From: Psilocybe azurescens
Taxonomy: Eukaryota; Basidiomycota; Agaricomycetes; Agaricales; Agrocybaceae
Assembly: GCA_023853785.1 (NCBI GenBank)
Contig: JAJIRX010000496.1
Coordinates: 1 to 64,000, forward strand
Reading direction: 5' to 3'
DNA length: 64,000 nt
The position numbers and the translations under genes were made by a program. Below the pieces are notes generated by a model. That model worked only from the letters and a program-made list of their open reading frames with translations. It was not told where the DNA came from and ran no database searches. Of this stretch, positions 21,204-33,488 are shown one piece after another (position 1 is the first letter of the stretch; the number at the start of each line of letters is the position of its first letter).

Positions 21204-21673
21204 ATGGCTGAAGGAAGCGCCCACCAAACTCGCGGAGATATATGTCAGCGTCAACAATCACCAACAATAGATTCGCTGTTGCCTTTTGCCTTGGGACACT
21301 ATACTCCCAGCCAAATGACCATCCTGGCGATTGAGGCATTGGAAGCAGAGCATCGGTTTGACAAACTCGATCAGTCCAGTGAGGCTTCCAGAGCTGGGAA
21401 TCAACTTGCGGAGATCTTCTGCTTTCGAGGTAATCACATCCACGAGCTCTGGCTATACTCTGAGGCATATAATCGGTCTGACGAGATGAGATGGGAACTA
21501 TTTACTTCCAGGACGATCGTCTCCCAGAGGCATTGGAAATGGCCCAAAAGACATGTTCGGCGGTCACACTTTCATCGCAGACTGCGAACGCGAGCCGGGG
21601 ATGTCGATTTCTGATCCCAATCTTTGATTGTGAATATAGCCTACTTCCAGCGCGTCATGATACCGACTACTAA
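21204..21673 (+). pseudogene. TPR-containing fragment, right copy
   Basis: The reading frame starts at the same ATG context as the left copy (MAEGSAHQTRG). It shows IEALEAEHRFDKLDQ, EASRAGNQLAEIFCFRGN and LWLYSEAYNRSDE. It then needs a one-base shift near 21490 to continue as MGTIYFQDDRLPEALEMAQK and the stop at 21671-21673. These are tandem TPR helices of the type found at the C-terminal end of fungal NLRs. There is no NTPase domain in the window. The 3' end touches the stop of the convergent secreted-protein gene at 21670. Confidence 0.45.
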
Positions 21674-22058
21674 TTTCCGCCGTCTTGATTATTATTAGAT
21701 GGTGGCTCATCACCATCATATTCGAACGGCGGGTCTGCCCCTGCACCAGAGTTGGACTCGGATGGCCCGGGCGGGTCGTTGTCGTTGTCGTTGTCGATCT
21801 CAAGCCCTTGAAGCACGCCAGGCGGGGGATGACAGGCCCGATTCCCCAGCGTGGATCCCATCCTGGACGACCACCGCTAGATTGCCGTCTTGGAGTGGGG
21901 TTTGTAGGCGTGGAGTCAGCGTGTGTGATGATTGTTAGAGGTATGTCGGCGACGCCTTGGGCTAGTGCTGAATATGTGTTGGTTAAGAGGATAGGAAAGA
22001 GTAAGAATGAGAGTTGGAGTAGTGGGAGTAAGGTGGGCGGGGTGATTGTATTTCGCAT
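21670..22058 (-). CDS. Pro/Asp/Asn-rich small secreted protein, right copy (one frameshift)
   Basis: ATG 22058 gives a strong signal peptide (MRNTITPPTLLPLLQLSFLL, FPILLTNTYSALAQ). ADIPLTIITHADSTPTNPTP and SSGGRPGWDPRWGIGPVIP follow. The frame breaks in the C5 run near 21833. One extra C restores PPGVLQGLEIDNDNDND and the acidic end EYDGDEPPSNNNQDGGN, with stop at 21670. Corrected length is about 130 residues. It lacks cysteines and has a DN repeat. The family is not recognised. It is divergent from the Fic gene, with about 770 bases between starts. Confidence 0.5.
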
Positions 22059-22829
22059 TTTGTAGGATGTTTGCAAGAATGTCGAGTGGTGTATTATTAG
22101 TGGGCGGTGGGTGGGCAGTCGAAGAGGCTGACTACACTGTGAGAGCAGTTATTTTGCAGAGCTCACTGATAGTCGTAGGAGTGTGCCTCGAATGTGGAGC
22201 AGTTGATGCTTATAGTTGCGCGTTATAATGGTGGTCGATCAACGACAAGGCGTAAGTAGTCCAGTCGATGGAATAAGTGGAACATGGACGTTTATATGCA
22301 ATCGTAGCTGTGCTATTATTAGACTGTCCATGGCTGCCATTCATCGGGGCTTACTCTAGCCAGAATACCAGAATGTCGACCATCCTCTAGTCATATGTGG
22401 GTTAGTTTGCGTATCCCAAGTCCATAGTGCTGACGCCTGAGGGCTAGAAACATCTCAAGGCGTACGAGGAGCTGATAAAGAGGTTCGCCACTCCATTTTA
22501 ATGACGGGATTATTCGAAAACCTTGCTTCAGAAGGGAGGCGTACATGGATCTATGCCATTTAGCTGAGCGCTAGAAGAAGAGCCCATAGTGGCTTGCTTG
22601 CGGTTTGGCGACTCGGAGGAATCTGCCAGTGGTGACGGAAGGGCGTCTGGCCTGTCTTCATCCAACGGCTTCCTGTTACTAGAGTCCATTACCGTAATAA
22701 GTCAATCGCAAGGAGCATACGAGGGGCACTCACGGTGTAGTAAGCGTAAGTTGATGGATAAAAGCCAACACCATAGCTAAATAAAGCTCTTCCCACGATA
22801 GTATCCCCTACACTTGGACTCGAACCACG

Positions 22830-24850
22830 ATGGAGTCCTATGCTTCAGAAGCTCTGCAGGTGTGCTTCGGTCCCCATTCCTTCCTTCCACTGTATTCTAT
22901 CTAACAATATTCTGGCGCTAGGAGATACCTAGTGTCATATCCCAGGAGGATCGAGAAAGACTAACGCACACGAATGACCTATCGGTCAACGTAACATTAT
23001 ACGAAGAGCTGTTGGAGAAGTACCCCGAAGACGCGCACCCATATCTCCTAGTCAGGAAGGCAAACCTGCTGCTGCTTTTCGGGGGCGATGCAATCGCAGT
23101 TGCCCTGTACAGGAAAGTGAAGATCTTTTAAATTTTTCTTGCCTGCTGCCGTATATCCCTTATCTGTTTATACCTATCAGACACAGGCTATTTTGGCGCG
23201 TTTGAATGTTGTGGATGAGGAGCTGGATGTATTCTTGCAGATGACTGCAGAGAGAACGGATAGGCAGGCGAATGCGGTTTTGGAAAAGTCTGACCTAGGT
23301 AAATATCATAATACCGTTCATCCATGGCGGCATCATCGTGCAGATCACTGACGACTCGCGGCGGTTTAGTGAACTATTATCAGCCGTGGAGGCCTACGAA
23401 GGAGCACATATTCCCCACCAACCAACCGCAGCTTCCATTCGGCGCTCGCGCACTCAAAGACCGGTGGGTAGCATTGAACAAAGACCCGGCGTTTTACCCG
23501 GCATATCTCATCAAACTGGCGGTGGAGACGAATCACGTCGAGAACACATTCTTGCTTGAGGACAAGGTGTGCTGGCAGTAGTTATGCCCCAAGCGCAGGC
23601 AGAGGAGGCTGATATCAGATGATGTATTTAGTCGACGCAAGATCTTATAAAGCGAGGACTCGATGAAGGACAAATCATACCGCATCCGCATAGCGTGCTC
23701 TCACATCCAGAGAATATTCGAAGCATTCTGAAAGACACAGTCGCAGTACGTCCTTTATCGCCCTTCCCTCAATCCCTACGTATCTCTTACCCAACCCTTC
23801 ACCTCCTCACCTCCTACCTCCTCACACCTCCAGGCCTACCACCAACTAACGCCCCTCGTCTCCAACACCCAACCACTCGACATGCCCGCGGCCTGCGCGA
23901 TCCACGCCACGCTGATGAAGACATGCCGCTTCACGGAGAGCCGGTACGTCGCGCCGGGCATCACGCGCACGGAGACGCGCAAGACGGTCGTCGTGTCGGG
24001 CAGCTATAATGCGCAGATGTGTCCGTACCCACAGGTGGATGCGGAGTTTGAGTATGTGTGTAGGATGGCGAAGGTGAGTTTGGTTTTGGTTTTGGTTTTG
24101 GTTTTCTCTTTTTCTGGAGTTTGGGGAAGAGAAGATGTCTTTTCGTGCTTGGATGGGGTATCGTCGTTCGCGAATTGCGATGCTCCAGCGATTTCGCTAC
24201 TTGCATTTTTTTTTTGACTCTTGACTTTGACTGATTATTATTTATGTGATCTATTCGTATTATCCATATAGCAATGGATTAGAACGTGGCGGAACCCATT
24301 CGCCAGCGCCAGTTGGACGCACCTCACACTTGTCAGCTGCCATCCTTTCGACGTACGTTCATTTCTCCAATCCGTATGCCACGCATGCTGGTCGTTATAT
24401 CGATGTCTCAATTCCTTTCTTTTTCCCCTCTAATATCTCAGGACGGAAATGGCCGGCTTGTGCGCATTGTCGCGTCGCTGCCACTTCTGCAGCATGGGTT
24501 CCCGCCCATTTCGATCACGCTAGCGCAGAGGGTGGATTATTATGTGGGGATTAGGAAGGTGAGCTTTTGTTCTTTTCTGTTTCTGTTTCTTTGAGCGCTT
24601 TGCAAGAGTATGTGGAATCTCGTGTTTTGGGTATGGATAGGTGGTGGTGGCCCCTGGCAAGTTTTGGATCATGATGTCGATGCGGACGACGATGGAGTTG
24701 ATTATTAATTTTATTTTCTTTCGTTTACGATTCTTCATTTTTATATTGTAGGCTCGCGGTGGAGATCATGCGGGTATGCTGGAGTGTATTATGGAGGGGA
24801 TGAAAGAGACTATTGAGACTGTTGAGACTTTGAGGGCGCAGGCGCAATGA
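22830..24850 (+). CDS. TPR-Fic domain protein (FICD-like AMP transferase), complete
   Basis: Nine exons join in frame: 22830-22859, 22922-23116, 23181-23298, 23370-23566, 23632-23745, 23834-24073, 24272-24352, 24442-24558 and 24752-24850. The product is 396 residues. Residues about 11-110 are helical and TPR-like (YEELLEKYPEDAHPYLLVRK, QAILARLNVVDEELDVF). T168-N-H-V-E172-N173 fits the (S/T)xxxE(G/N) inhibitory helix of class II Fic proteins. The Fic core has HPFDDGNGR (His322 to Arg330), and intron 7 splits the motif. Known: Fic enzymes transfer AMP from ATP to Ser/Thr of targets, and human FICD acts on the ER chaperone BiP. No signal peptide or membrane segment is visible here, so location and target are unknown. 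Unlike many neighbours it has no frameshift. The 5' part is duplicated and dead at 15080-15598. Confidence 0.9.
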
Positions 24851-27800
24851 GCCTACACGATGGGTGGAGTAGAGTGGAAAAATGTACGACGCATGTATTT
24901 TGGAAGTTCAGTTATGAAGCTGCATTCTTGGAGGGTGGCATTGTAATAGTATGACTATGAGTTGCTATAATATGATATCGTGTGATTGAAAGCTTCAATT
25001 TTATCGAACTGATTGAATACTTCGAGCCAGTTTTTAATATTTTTCTTGGCTTCACTTAGGAGTACTTGAACTGACGTATATGGTTGGCAGTTCTTGGCTG
25101 CGAGCCTGTGTACTGTGTTAGACTGTTCCAAGTTCCAAGTTCCGGATGCCATTACTCATGTTGATCCAGGTCAAACGACTTCTAATGTCGTCTGAGGTCG
25201 TCCGAGGTCAATCCAGGCACACAGATCCCGACGTGACTGTAAAATCGACCATCTTGGTTCCTCTTGGTTAGTCCTAATCCTTGCTCGACATCAATGGCCA
25301 TGTGTCCCTCGTCAGAGCAAATGAATCTGATTCCGCGCTCAATCAGTCGATGTTTATATCACATGTTATCATGCCAAAATCCTTAGCGTCCTCGATGCTG
25401 TGTACGCCCGGTGCTTGGGTGTACGCCTCCTTCGCCTTGTAAGGCATAAAGCGACGGTAGGTCCAGGGTCCGGATAATCCAAGGAGAATAACGTTACTAC
25501 ACGTGATATGGGCGCTTAAGGTTGTTGAGACTTGGATGTTGGGTCGGGCGGTTATGGTGGTGAATGTCGTTTTTGAAGTTGGGGAAGGTGTGAATGGTGA
25601 GTGGCTGTAAAGAGGGTGGGGGAATGGAGGGTGATGTCATACATATTTGAGCGGTCCTTATGCTTAAAACACACGATTTGAAATGTCATTGTAGTTGGGG
25701 ATTACGACGTGAAATACCCCAGGTGGAAGAACACCCCACCCTCCCCATCCAGAGTTCCATATGGCGTACGGTTTGAGTCGATTCGGTGTCAGTGTCGGTG
25801 GATTTTCGACTGTTTCTTTCGTTTTTGTGCATTCTTAGTATGTAATAAGGTCTGAGTTCTCGGAGCATGAATTATGGGTATGTGGCGGGATAAGATCAGC
25901 TGGGCCTTTTGTTGAGACATAGGATGGAATGTTCTGTATGTCTTTCTTACTCGGGCTAGGCCGGCCTCCAGTACTTTATCGTACTTGCCGCTGTACATTG
26001 TATGGGAATTATTGAATGCCCGGTTCATGCAGTGATGTGCGAATATGTTTGCCCGTTGCTTTCTTACACGTTGATCGGCCGATGAATGAGCTCCACAATG
26101 CGCAAGGATTATATTGCGGAGAGGCCACTATGATATTGCAGAATATTGCTGTGATAAGTAGGTCGTCGATGGGCTAACATTCCGTCATTACTCTACGAGC
26201 GTGATATCACTTGCTCGAAACCCAGTGTCATGGGTCCGGCGATGATATGGTCTTCCAGGCTGCTCTCGGTAGATTTTGTCTGATGTATAACTATGGAAGA
26301 CTATGGACCATTCATCGATTATTATTTCGCGCTTCTTTTTACGGTATGGATAAGGCATATGATAAAACTACTGTTACCTTATTGGGGATTTTGATTGGAT
26401 TTTGGCGTAGTGCGAGACCTTGAAAGGCAATGATGGGTGACTGGCAAAGTGCTTCGAAGTTCGTATTTCCCATCGATTAACCCCACTTCTAATGCCTATT
26501 GAATCCTCACCTATCCCGACGGGTGATTTCGCTATGTAGAAAATATCATGAAATCGCGAGGAAGATTTAGAAAACGTGGAAGGTTTAGAGTGCTTCTTCT
26601 TCTTCGTAGAAGATGCGGAAATAGGTTACACGCCAAGTCATATGTACCATGGGACACAGTGTTGATGCTGGGAAGCTGCGCGGAGTCCGAGTCCGAGTTG
26701 TCGAGTAGAGATCCGACGCGTGGAGGGGCGGCCGCTGGGAAGTCTACCGTTTCACTCACAGGTGGTGTGGTTGGTGTGGTCGGGTTCTCTATGCAAATAC
26801 ATGGACTCTGGAGCGATTTGCGGAATGCGGTTCAGTTCTGCCGAATCCCTGGTTGTTACCCGTGCCTGGACTTTGTGGACGTTGTGGACCAGGAGCCACG
26901 TTGTTGCAATTGTGAAGCGGGTGCGGGTCGTATATTTGTAGATCCTTGTATATTTGTGCGGGAGTTGGTCCGCGCCCTCGCTCTCGACTTTGTAATGCGG
27001 TCTGGGTTAGTTAGCAATGGAATGTGTCTTTGTAGGCGGGTTGGGGAGCGACCGAGCAATGTCTGGCAATGTGTCGGGTTATATTTCTGTCTGGAAGGCA
27101 CTATATGTTTCTTGTGCGTTTAGGAGAGCTGAGGATGAGGCTTACAGCTTACAGAGCAAATTTTCTAGTAGTCGTGACTCGCGATTCGATGATTGATAAG
27201 AACTGGTTCACCGCCGCTAACCTCTCCTCGGAAGCCGTGATCAGGAACCTTCAGGAACATTGAAGTAGCAGTCGCGTCGCCAGCGGGTCCCGAGAATTTC
27301 GAAGGGGTTATATTCATAGTGATTTCATCGATAAACTCGTTGTTCGTGAACAATCTCATTTCTCATATACAATGTCAGAATGGACATAATTTGTGATAAT
27401 ATTATAATAGAGTCCCTCGATGACCATCGTCTTCTAAATCCAATGAGGTGCTGTTCGAAATCGAACCTTCCTTTTCGTTGATTCTCGAATCCGCGTCGTC
27501 GTGCTCACCGATTGTAATTTATTTTCATCCTCCAGTAGAAAATCGCGTGGCTCCAGTGCAGGGCTAATAATAAAGCGCCGGCGCATGATCCATTTTAGTT
27601 TCCGAGTCGGAGTGGATTTATTTGGAATTAAGTGTGGTATCTCCGTTTATTTTGAGTGTTGCTCGATATTTGACCCTCAACCACCTAAACAAGCAGATAA
27701 GCTTTGAGACTTCATTTTACTCTGGTTGTAGTTTTTATCTCATATCCCGAAAGACAGCGACGAATGTTGAGGAAAGAGAGCATCGTGACAGAGGTTTTAC

Positions 27801-28565
27801 CCTGATATCGGAAGACGAGCGGCGGAGGCTAGACACGTGGGAAATTATAGCATACCGGAAGTCTTGGGTCTTGGCATGCACCCTCCGTTGTCATCAACTT
27901 TCCTCGAATGTTATCTCTCTTTCTCTGTAAAACGCGATTTAAAGTGTGCACTATTCAGCACGGATGCTTGACGACCTTCTAAACTTGATAATGAATGAAC
28001 GATTTCTCAAGAGTGCCAGCGCACAGGCGTGCAGAGAAGCGGGGTACTACTAAATCCGTGCCGAAGTAGCTGGTTCCGCTCACCGGTTGCGGGAAGGGGA
28101 CCACCAGCAACACATGGACAATTGCGCTTCATTTCGATCTATTGAAAGAGGGAAAAAATAATACGCAATTGAAATCACAAATCGCAATCGAGGCCGCTGC
28201 ATGTAGCCTTTTTCCATTAGGCTGGTTCGCTGGGCTCTGGTACCCGAGATCCAATCATCCCCTCGAACCTCGATGATGTAAACCGAGTTCCCGGCGTGCT
28301 TGGTTTGACTATATTTTTTCACCATGACGAATCTGGATAGTCTGGTTCTTTTTTTTCGTCGACAGAAAAGCCTATAAAATCTCTGCCCCCGCTCTTTCGC
28401 AAAAACCCCAACAACCCCATACCCCGCCTGCATACCCCCGTTTGCGTTTGTGTTAGTTGTTCTTCTCTTTTATCTACGACCCCTTCAACGTTACTACGAC
28501 TGCTACACGCGTCGTCGCGGTCATCTACTTATTCGCGTTAACCCTCGCCCCTCGATAATCATACA
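24851..28565. other. 3.7-kb intergenic region with only weak ORFs
   Basis: I see no gene I can support. Minus-strand ORFs at 26532-26759 (MSETVDFPAAAPPRVGSLLD...), 26856-27101 and 27165-27359 have no recognisable domain. They could be exons of an unknown gene, but no consistent splice model was found. Near 25165-25215 there is a GTCGTCTGAGGTCGTCCGAG-type direct repeat. The last 200 bases (TATAAAA at 28373) are the promoter of the hexose transporter. Confidence 0.4.
28373..28379 (+). promoter_or_regulatory. TATA box of hexose transporter 1
   Basis: CCTATAAAATC lies about 190 bases upstream of the ATG at 28566. A C/T-rich leader follows it. Confidence 0.5.
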
Positions 28566-30774
28566 ATGGGTGGAGGACCTGGAGGAAATGGTGGAGGTGT
28601 CCAGTCCAACTCGGTCTTCTGGTCGGTTGTGATGTCAGCCTTCGCTGGTATGTTTATTTCTCTTTTTATTCGCTCGTGTCTCCTGAGGCTGACATGGCAC
28701 GCTTATTTGTGTAGCGTTTGGTGGTATCCTGTTCGGGTTTGTCGTTTTCTTAAGTTTTTGCGGTTGAACTTTTTGCTCATTGAGCTCGATAGTTATGATA
28801 CAGGAACTATTTCTGGTATTATCGCCATGGACGATTGGCTGCACACTTTCGGAAAATTCGACCAAGAATTGGGATATTATCTACCCACCAGGGACAAGTC
28901 TCTCGTTGTATGTATCGAGTTTGTCGCCTAAAAATTTTCAATCGCCCTGATTTGTGTTGTTATTTTAGGTTTCAATTCTTTCTGCTGGTACTTTCTTCGG
29001 TGCCCTTCTTGCATACCCTCTCGGCGACAGACTTGGAAGGAAATTGGGTATTATCGTCGGATGCATGGTGTTCTTCGTCGGTACTGGACTTCAACTCGAC
29101 ACTTCATGGGTTGCTTTCGTCGTCGGACGAGGTATGTTCCCTGAGCTCGTAAATTTTTCTTTCTTTATCTGACATTTTTCTGCGTAGTCGTTGCTGGTTT
29201 CGGTGTCGGTATCATCTCATGCTTGGTTCCCATGTACCAATCCGAGTGTGCTCCCAAAACATCCGTGGTCTCATCGTCGGTCTTTACCAACTTGCCAGTA
29301 CGTTCCGCGCCCTCCTCTCTTCCCATGTAACATTTTTACTTACGATTACTTTATAGTCACCATCGGTGCTCTGCTCGCTGCCATCTGTCTCAATGCGACC
29401 AAGGACGAACAAGCCCACAGCGCATGGAGAACCCCCATTGCTGTCCAGTTTGCCTGGGGCGCCATCCTCGGTGGCGGCATGGCCTTCCTTCCCGAGTCCC
29501 CGCGTTACCTGCTGCTCAAGGGCCGTCAAGCCGCCGCGCGCAAGGCCCTCGGACGCCTTATGAGCGCCCCCGCCGAGTCCCCCCGCTGTCGAGGAGGAGT
29601 GCCTTTCTATCACGGCCGCGCTCACGCTCGAGCAGGCGACGACTACCTCGAGTTATTTGGACTGCTTCAAGAACAATGAGAGCCATTATGGACTGAGGAC
29701 GTGGACCGGTATCTGGCTCCAGGCGTGGCAGCAGCTTACTGGTATCAACTTCATCTTCTATTATGGTACCACGTTCTTCATGCAAGCTGGTATTAGCAAT
29801 CCTTTCATTATCACGTACGTGCGCCCCATTTTGTCTTTAAGTACCAATGCTGACATCTTATGTTTAAAAATGTGCTCAGTATCATCGCCGATGTTGTTAA
29901 CACCTCTATGACCATGATTGGTCTGCCTTTCATCGACCGCATCGGACGCAGAAAGCTCCTTCTTATCGGTGCTGCCGGAATGTGTGTCTGCGAGTTTATC
30001 GTCGCCATCGTCGGCGTCACTGCCGGAGACGTCCAGCCTGATGGATCCGTCAACTTGGCTGCTCAACGCGTCCTTATTGCCTTTGTGTGCATGTACGTTG
30101 CTTTAACCCACAGCCTCTTTTCTTTCCCGTCCAGAGCATTGATATTTGTTTTTCTTCAGTTACATCGCGTTCTTCGCTATTTCATGGGGTCCCGTCGGAT
30201 GGGTCGTCACTTCTGAAGTCTCGCCCCTGGCCATCCGTGGCAAAGCCATGTCGCTCTCCGTCGCCTCTAACTGGCTGTGGAATTTCGCCATCGGTTACGC
30301 TACCCCTTACCTCGTCAACCCTACCACATACGGTGTCAACGGTGAGAAGGCCGCTAATCTTGGTGTCAAGGTCTTCTTCATCTGGGGTGGAACTTGCGCT
30401 GGGTCTTTCGTCTTCACGTGCGTATTCTTTACTTTGTCAATTTAAGTTCCAAAGACTTTTTGCTGACTTTATTTGTGATACGTATATAGCTACTTCTTCA
30501 TCCCTGAAACCCGCGGCCTCTCGCTCGAGCAGATCGACAGACTTTACATCGAGTCGTCGATCATCAACTCCACTGCCTACCGCCAAACGATCATCGACTC
30601 TGATGCGCACCGTGATAACTCGTTCGGACTTGAACAGAAGGAAGTTGTACGTCGGAATATCCATATCATCGAGGTTTAGCATGGACTAACCGCTTGCCAT
30701 CTCTCTTACAGCAGAATGTCCAGCACGTCGAGAACGAGAAACTCGCCGACTCTGAAAAATCAAGCACCAAATAA
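28566..30774 (+). CDS. MFS hexose transporter 1
   Basis: A ten-exon model gives 546 residues with 12 expected membrane segments. Family motifs are FGGILFGYDTGTISGI in TM1, GDRLGRK in the first cytosolic loop, LPESPRYLLLKGR, WQQLTGINFIFYYG in TM7, DRIGRRKLL and the closing PETRGLSLEQID. These mark a fungal Hxt-type proton/hexose or facilitated glucose carrier in the plasma membrane. Exon 2 is only 22 nt (28715-28736), a position conserved in the paralogue at 38399. As read there are two compensating indels in exons 5-6: one A missing in CCCAAAACATCC (about 29256) and one extra C in the C6 run (about 29580). Protein length is a multiple of three only with both, so assembly error is likely. Confidence 0.9.
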
Positions 30775-31198
30775 AGGAAAGAAACAAAACTGACTTTGCT
30801 CATGATGAACGTATCATAGGTTCACTGGCCGTTTCTTTTTTTTTTCTTCAAGTTGTAGCATTATTATCACATTTTCAATCATCCCTCCCCGCTATCGCTG
30901 TCGTTTATTTTCTGCAGACCTGCACACATTTGTTCTCATGATTCATGAATCGACTCGTATAATCCCATTCTTATCTACCTACTCATCCATCCCCCAGACT
31001 GCTGCAGCATCGTCTTTTTCCAGTCCTCGTTATCTCTCACGTGATTCCTGTATTTTGTAACACTTTACCCTCGGCATGTGCAATTGATAAATGATTCAAT
31101 CAACCACCATGTTGCCTCCTTGTTCCTGAGCTTGATTGCACCTTGACTGGCCTTGCCTTTGAAACTATACTTTGATAACGATAACTACAACTACAACG
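30775..31198. other. intergenic, hexose transporter 3' end to next gene
   Basis: No gene is seen. The stretch holds the 3' UTR of the transporter (with T and C-T runs) and the short promoter of the next gene. Confidence 0.5.
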
Positions 31199-32968
31199 AT
31201 GCCAGCAACCAACGTTACTGCGTCGTCTTCCAAACAACCTTCTGGTTCCAAGGAAAAGGGCAAAATCCATAACAAAACGGGCAAAAACCAGTACAAGGAT
31301 CGGCGTCAGTGAGCTACTTGGAACCGTCATTCCGTCAAGGTTTTTGGTTTGACTGGAACGGACTGTCAACTTTTTAGCTCTACTAGATGACCCACGCGTT
31401 GCGGAGCTCCTGAATGCGTATCATCTGAAAGGCATAACGGACAACAGAGTCATCAGTAAACTGCTTTTGGAGGAACATGGCGTTATGCTGGGGTGCATTT
31501 CCTTCCCTTTGTTCTGTTACGATGTGACTAAATAGATGTTGTTCGTTTCTGTGCAGGGAGAGAAGTGTGTATCGGAGGAAAAAGATGCTCGGGCTCTGGG
31601 CGAGTAAGCACACGACGCAGGAGCTCAGCGAAGCTGTGAAGCGGCAGCTTGTCGCTGCGCAGATGGCGAAAGACCCCAATGGGCGATTGGGTGCTAGGGT
31701 TGTGAAGCAGCGTGTGTTCGAGGATACGGGGCTGCATTTGACTCGGTGCGCTCTTGCGTGTTTCTCTCTTGTAGTTGGGCATTGTGAGGCTTGATATTTA
31801 TGAATTGTATGCTTATGTTCAGGGATTATATTCGAGAAGAGATGAAGAGGATAGATCCGGCTGCGCACGCTGCTCGTGGACCTGCCCATATCTTAGCGAA
31901 ACGGCAGCAAAGGCCGTCGCAAACCGAGGCTACATCGACAGAGCCAGCGCCAGAGCCGACGCCAACTTCTACCACGACGACAGCGACAACACATGTTCCA
32001 ACAGAACAATCACCGAATGTCAATGATTCCAGTACCAATCGGCAATCTGGCACTCATGGCGTTGAACGCAGCGTTCGTTCGCCCAGACGTCGTCCGCCTC
32101 GTGGACCAGCAAGAGTGACAGAACCTTCCTTTTGCCTGTAATCTTACATCCTTCAGGCAACGCTGTCTCATCTTCATCGGGCTCTCAACCCCAATCTTAT
32201 TTGCAAACCGAACACGCTCCACCCTCGGGACTTTCTACCCTGACGATAAACTCTTCTTCAACCTCTGTTGGTCGCCCCTTCTCTGTACCCAATGCAAATG
32301 CACATGCACCAACTCTGCAAAACTCAACACCCTCGGGAACGGGAGTGCAACGGACTTCACACCCACAACCTCTATTGCCAGTGCGAAGGTCAACACCACC
32401 ACCTCATTCAACGACATCGTTTTCGTTACGCAATGTCATGGATACTGATGAACATGGTAGCTGGCCGGACGATGGTGGATCGGAAGACGGCTTATTTTCT
32501 CCTATAGCTACAACACCAGTTGGTCATACCGATGAAGTGGCGGGGAATACGCCCGCGGAAGCGCAATCTCCAACCGCGCGTCGATCCACAATGACAACGG
32601 CCTCCGCGTCCCCGCCTGCCCGTCCAGTGCTACCGCCGCCGCCTCATCCGCCAGCATCAGCTTCGACGCCTTCGAATTTGAATTCGAGAACTTCAGCGGC
32701 CATGCAAAATATCGTGCGCGCCGTACAGGAAACCGCGCCAAAGATGCAGGAACTCACGCGCTACATCGAGTCTCTTCGGCTTGAAGATGCAGATGCGAAT
32801 GCGGATGCGGATGCAGCTGGAGGTGGAGGGCTGAGCCTGAGCGCAGAGGCGTATGATGTTGTGATAAGAGGGATGGAGACGGCGGCGTTATTGGAGCGAC
32901 AGCTGTCGAGAATCGTTGCGCTAGGCGGGCGACGCCGGACTGGGGCGGCAGTATCAGGGGCGGCGTGA
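31199..32968 (+). CDS. putative helix-turn-helix (Clr5-like) protein, Ser/Pro/Thr-rich C-terminus
   Basis: The basic N-terminus (MPATNVTASSSKQPSGSKEK) is followed by DPRVAELLNAYHLKGITDNR, VISKLLLEEHGV and ERSVYRRKKMLGLWASKHT. This is a helix-turn-helix-like unit resembling the Clr5 domain of fungal transposon-derived or regulatory proteins. Conserved helices follow (LSEAVKRQLVAAQMAKDPNG, HLTRDYIREEMKRIDP). The remaining half is Ser/Thr/Pro-rich with a final helix (NIVRAVQETAPKMQELTRYI and VIRGMETAALLERQLSRIVA). Introns join well at 31493-31556 and 31755-31823. The first intron (about 31310) and one near 32115-32156 need a one-base correction. Probably a nuclear DNA-binding protein; the target is unknown. 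Related proteins are widespread and uncharacterised in basidiomycetes. Confidence 0.6.
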
Positions 32969-33488
32969 GAGTGGGAGAGTGGAAGAGGTCCGTGATGTGA
33001 ATGAACGAAAGAATGAAAAAAAAAGATTTCATTTTGCTCATGAAGGGCTTCTTATGCAATGAAGACCTGTCACTTTGGACGTTTATGACTGATCACTTTT
33101 TCTGGTATTCATTTGCTTGCCCTTCTTGTTGGTTTTATATTTTATGCTCTAGAGGTTTATCCCAACGCCCATTGGAGATTCCCTTTCTTGCGCAATGCGC
33201 AATGTGCAACATGTTCATCCCAGCGCGTTGCCGCATCATTACCGATTGTATGAAACATCAGCTCCGGAATAAGGCTAGCTGGACGCGACTTCTGATTGCA
33301 CTAGGCTAGGACTGGTAGGACGGTCATTAGCTGCCCACGTAAGGGTCAGGCAAATTTGGTACTACGCCGCTCTCATGAGTTCGAGCGTGATTTATATAGA
33401 TTAGCGATTAGCAATTCAAGGTTGTTATTCCCCTCTTCTTTTTTTACCTTCTCCTACTCTGCATCTGCATCTGTGTCGTTCATCGACA
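32969..33488. other. intergenic region upstream of the P450
   Basis: No gene is seen. It contains a 3' UTR and a C/T-rich promoter ending just before the P450 start. Confidence 0.5.

Larger units (their letters stand above)
19985..23350 (+). repeat. duplicated block, right copy (pairs with about 12310-15598)
   Basis: The gene order matches the left block. Here the block continues into the complete Fic gene instead of copper radical oxidase sequence. About 200 bases near 20885-21085 are an inverted relative of 17990-18180 and are missing from the left block. Confidence 0.8.

Noticed and set aside
23299..23369. apparent double frameshift in the intact Fic gene
   Set aside because: A canonical intron (GTAAAT donor, TTTAG acceptor, CTGAC branch) restores the frame exactly, giving 396 residues, so no mutation is needed.
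28080..28433. 117-aa minus-strand ORF upstream of hexose transporter 1
   Set aside because: It overlaps the transporter promoter with its TATA box and has no domain or introns.
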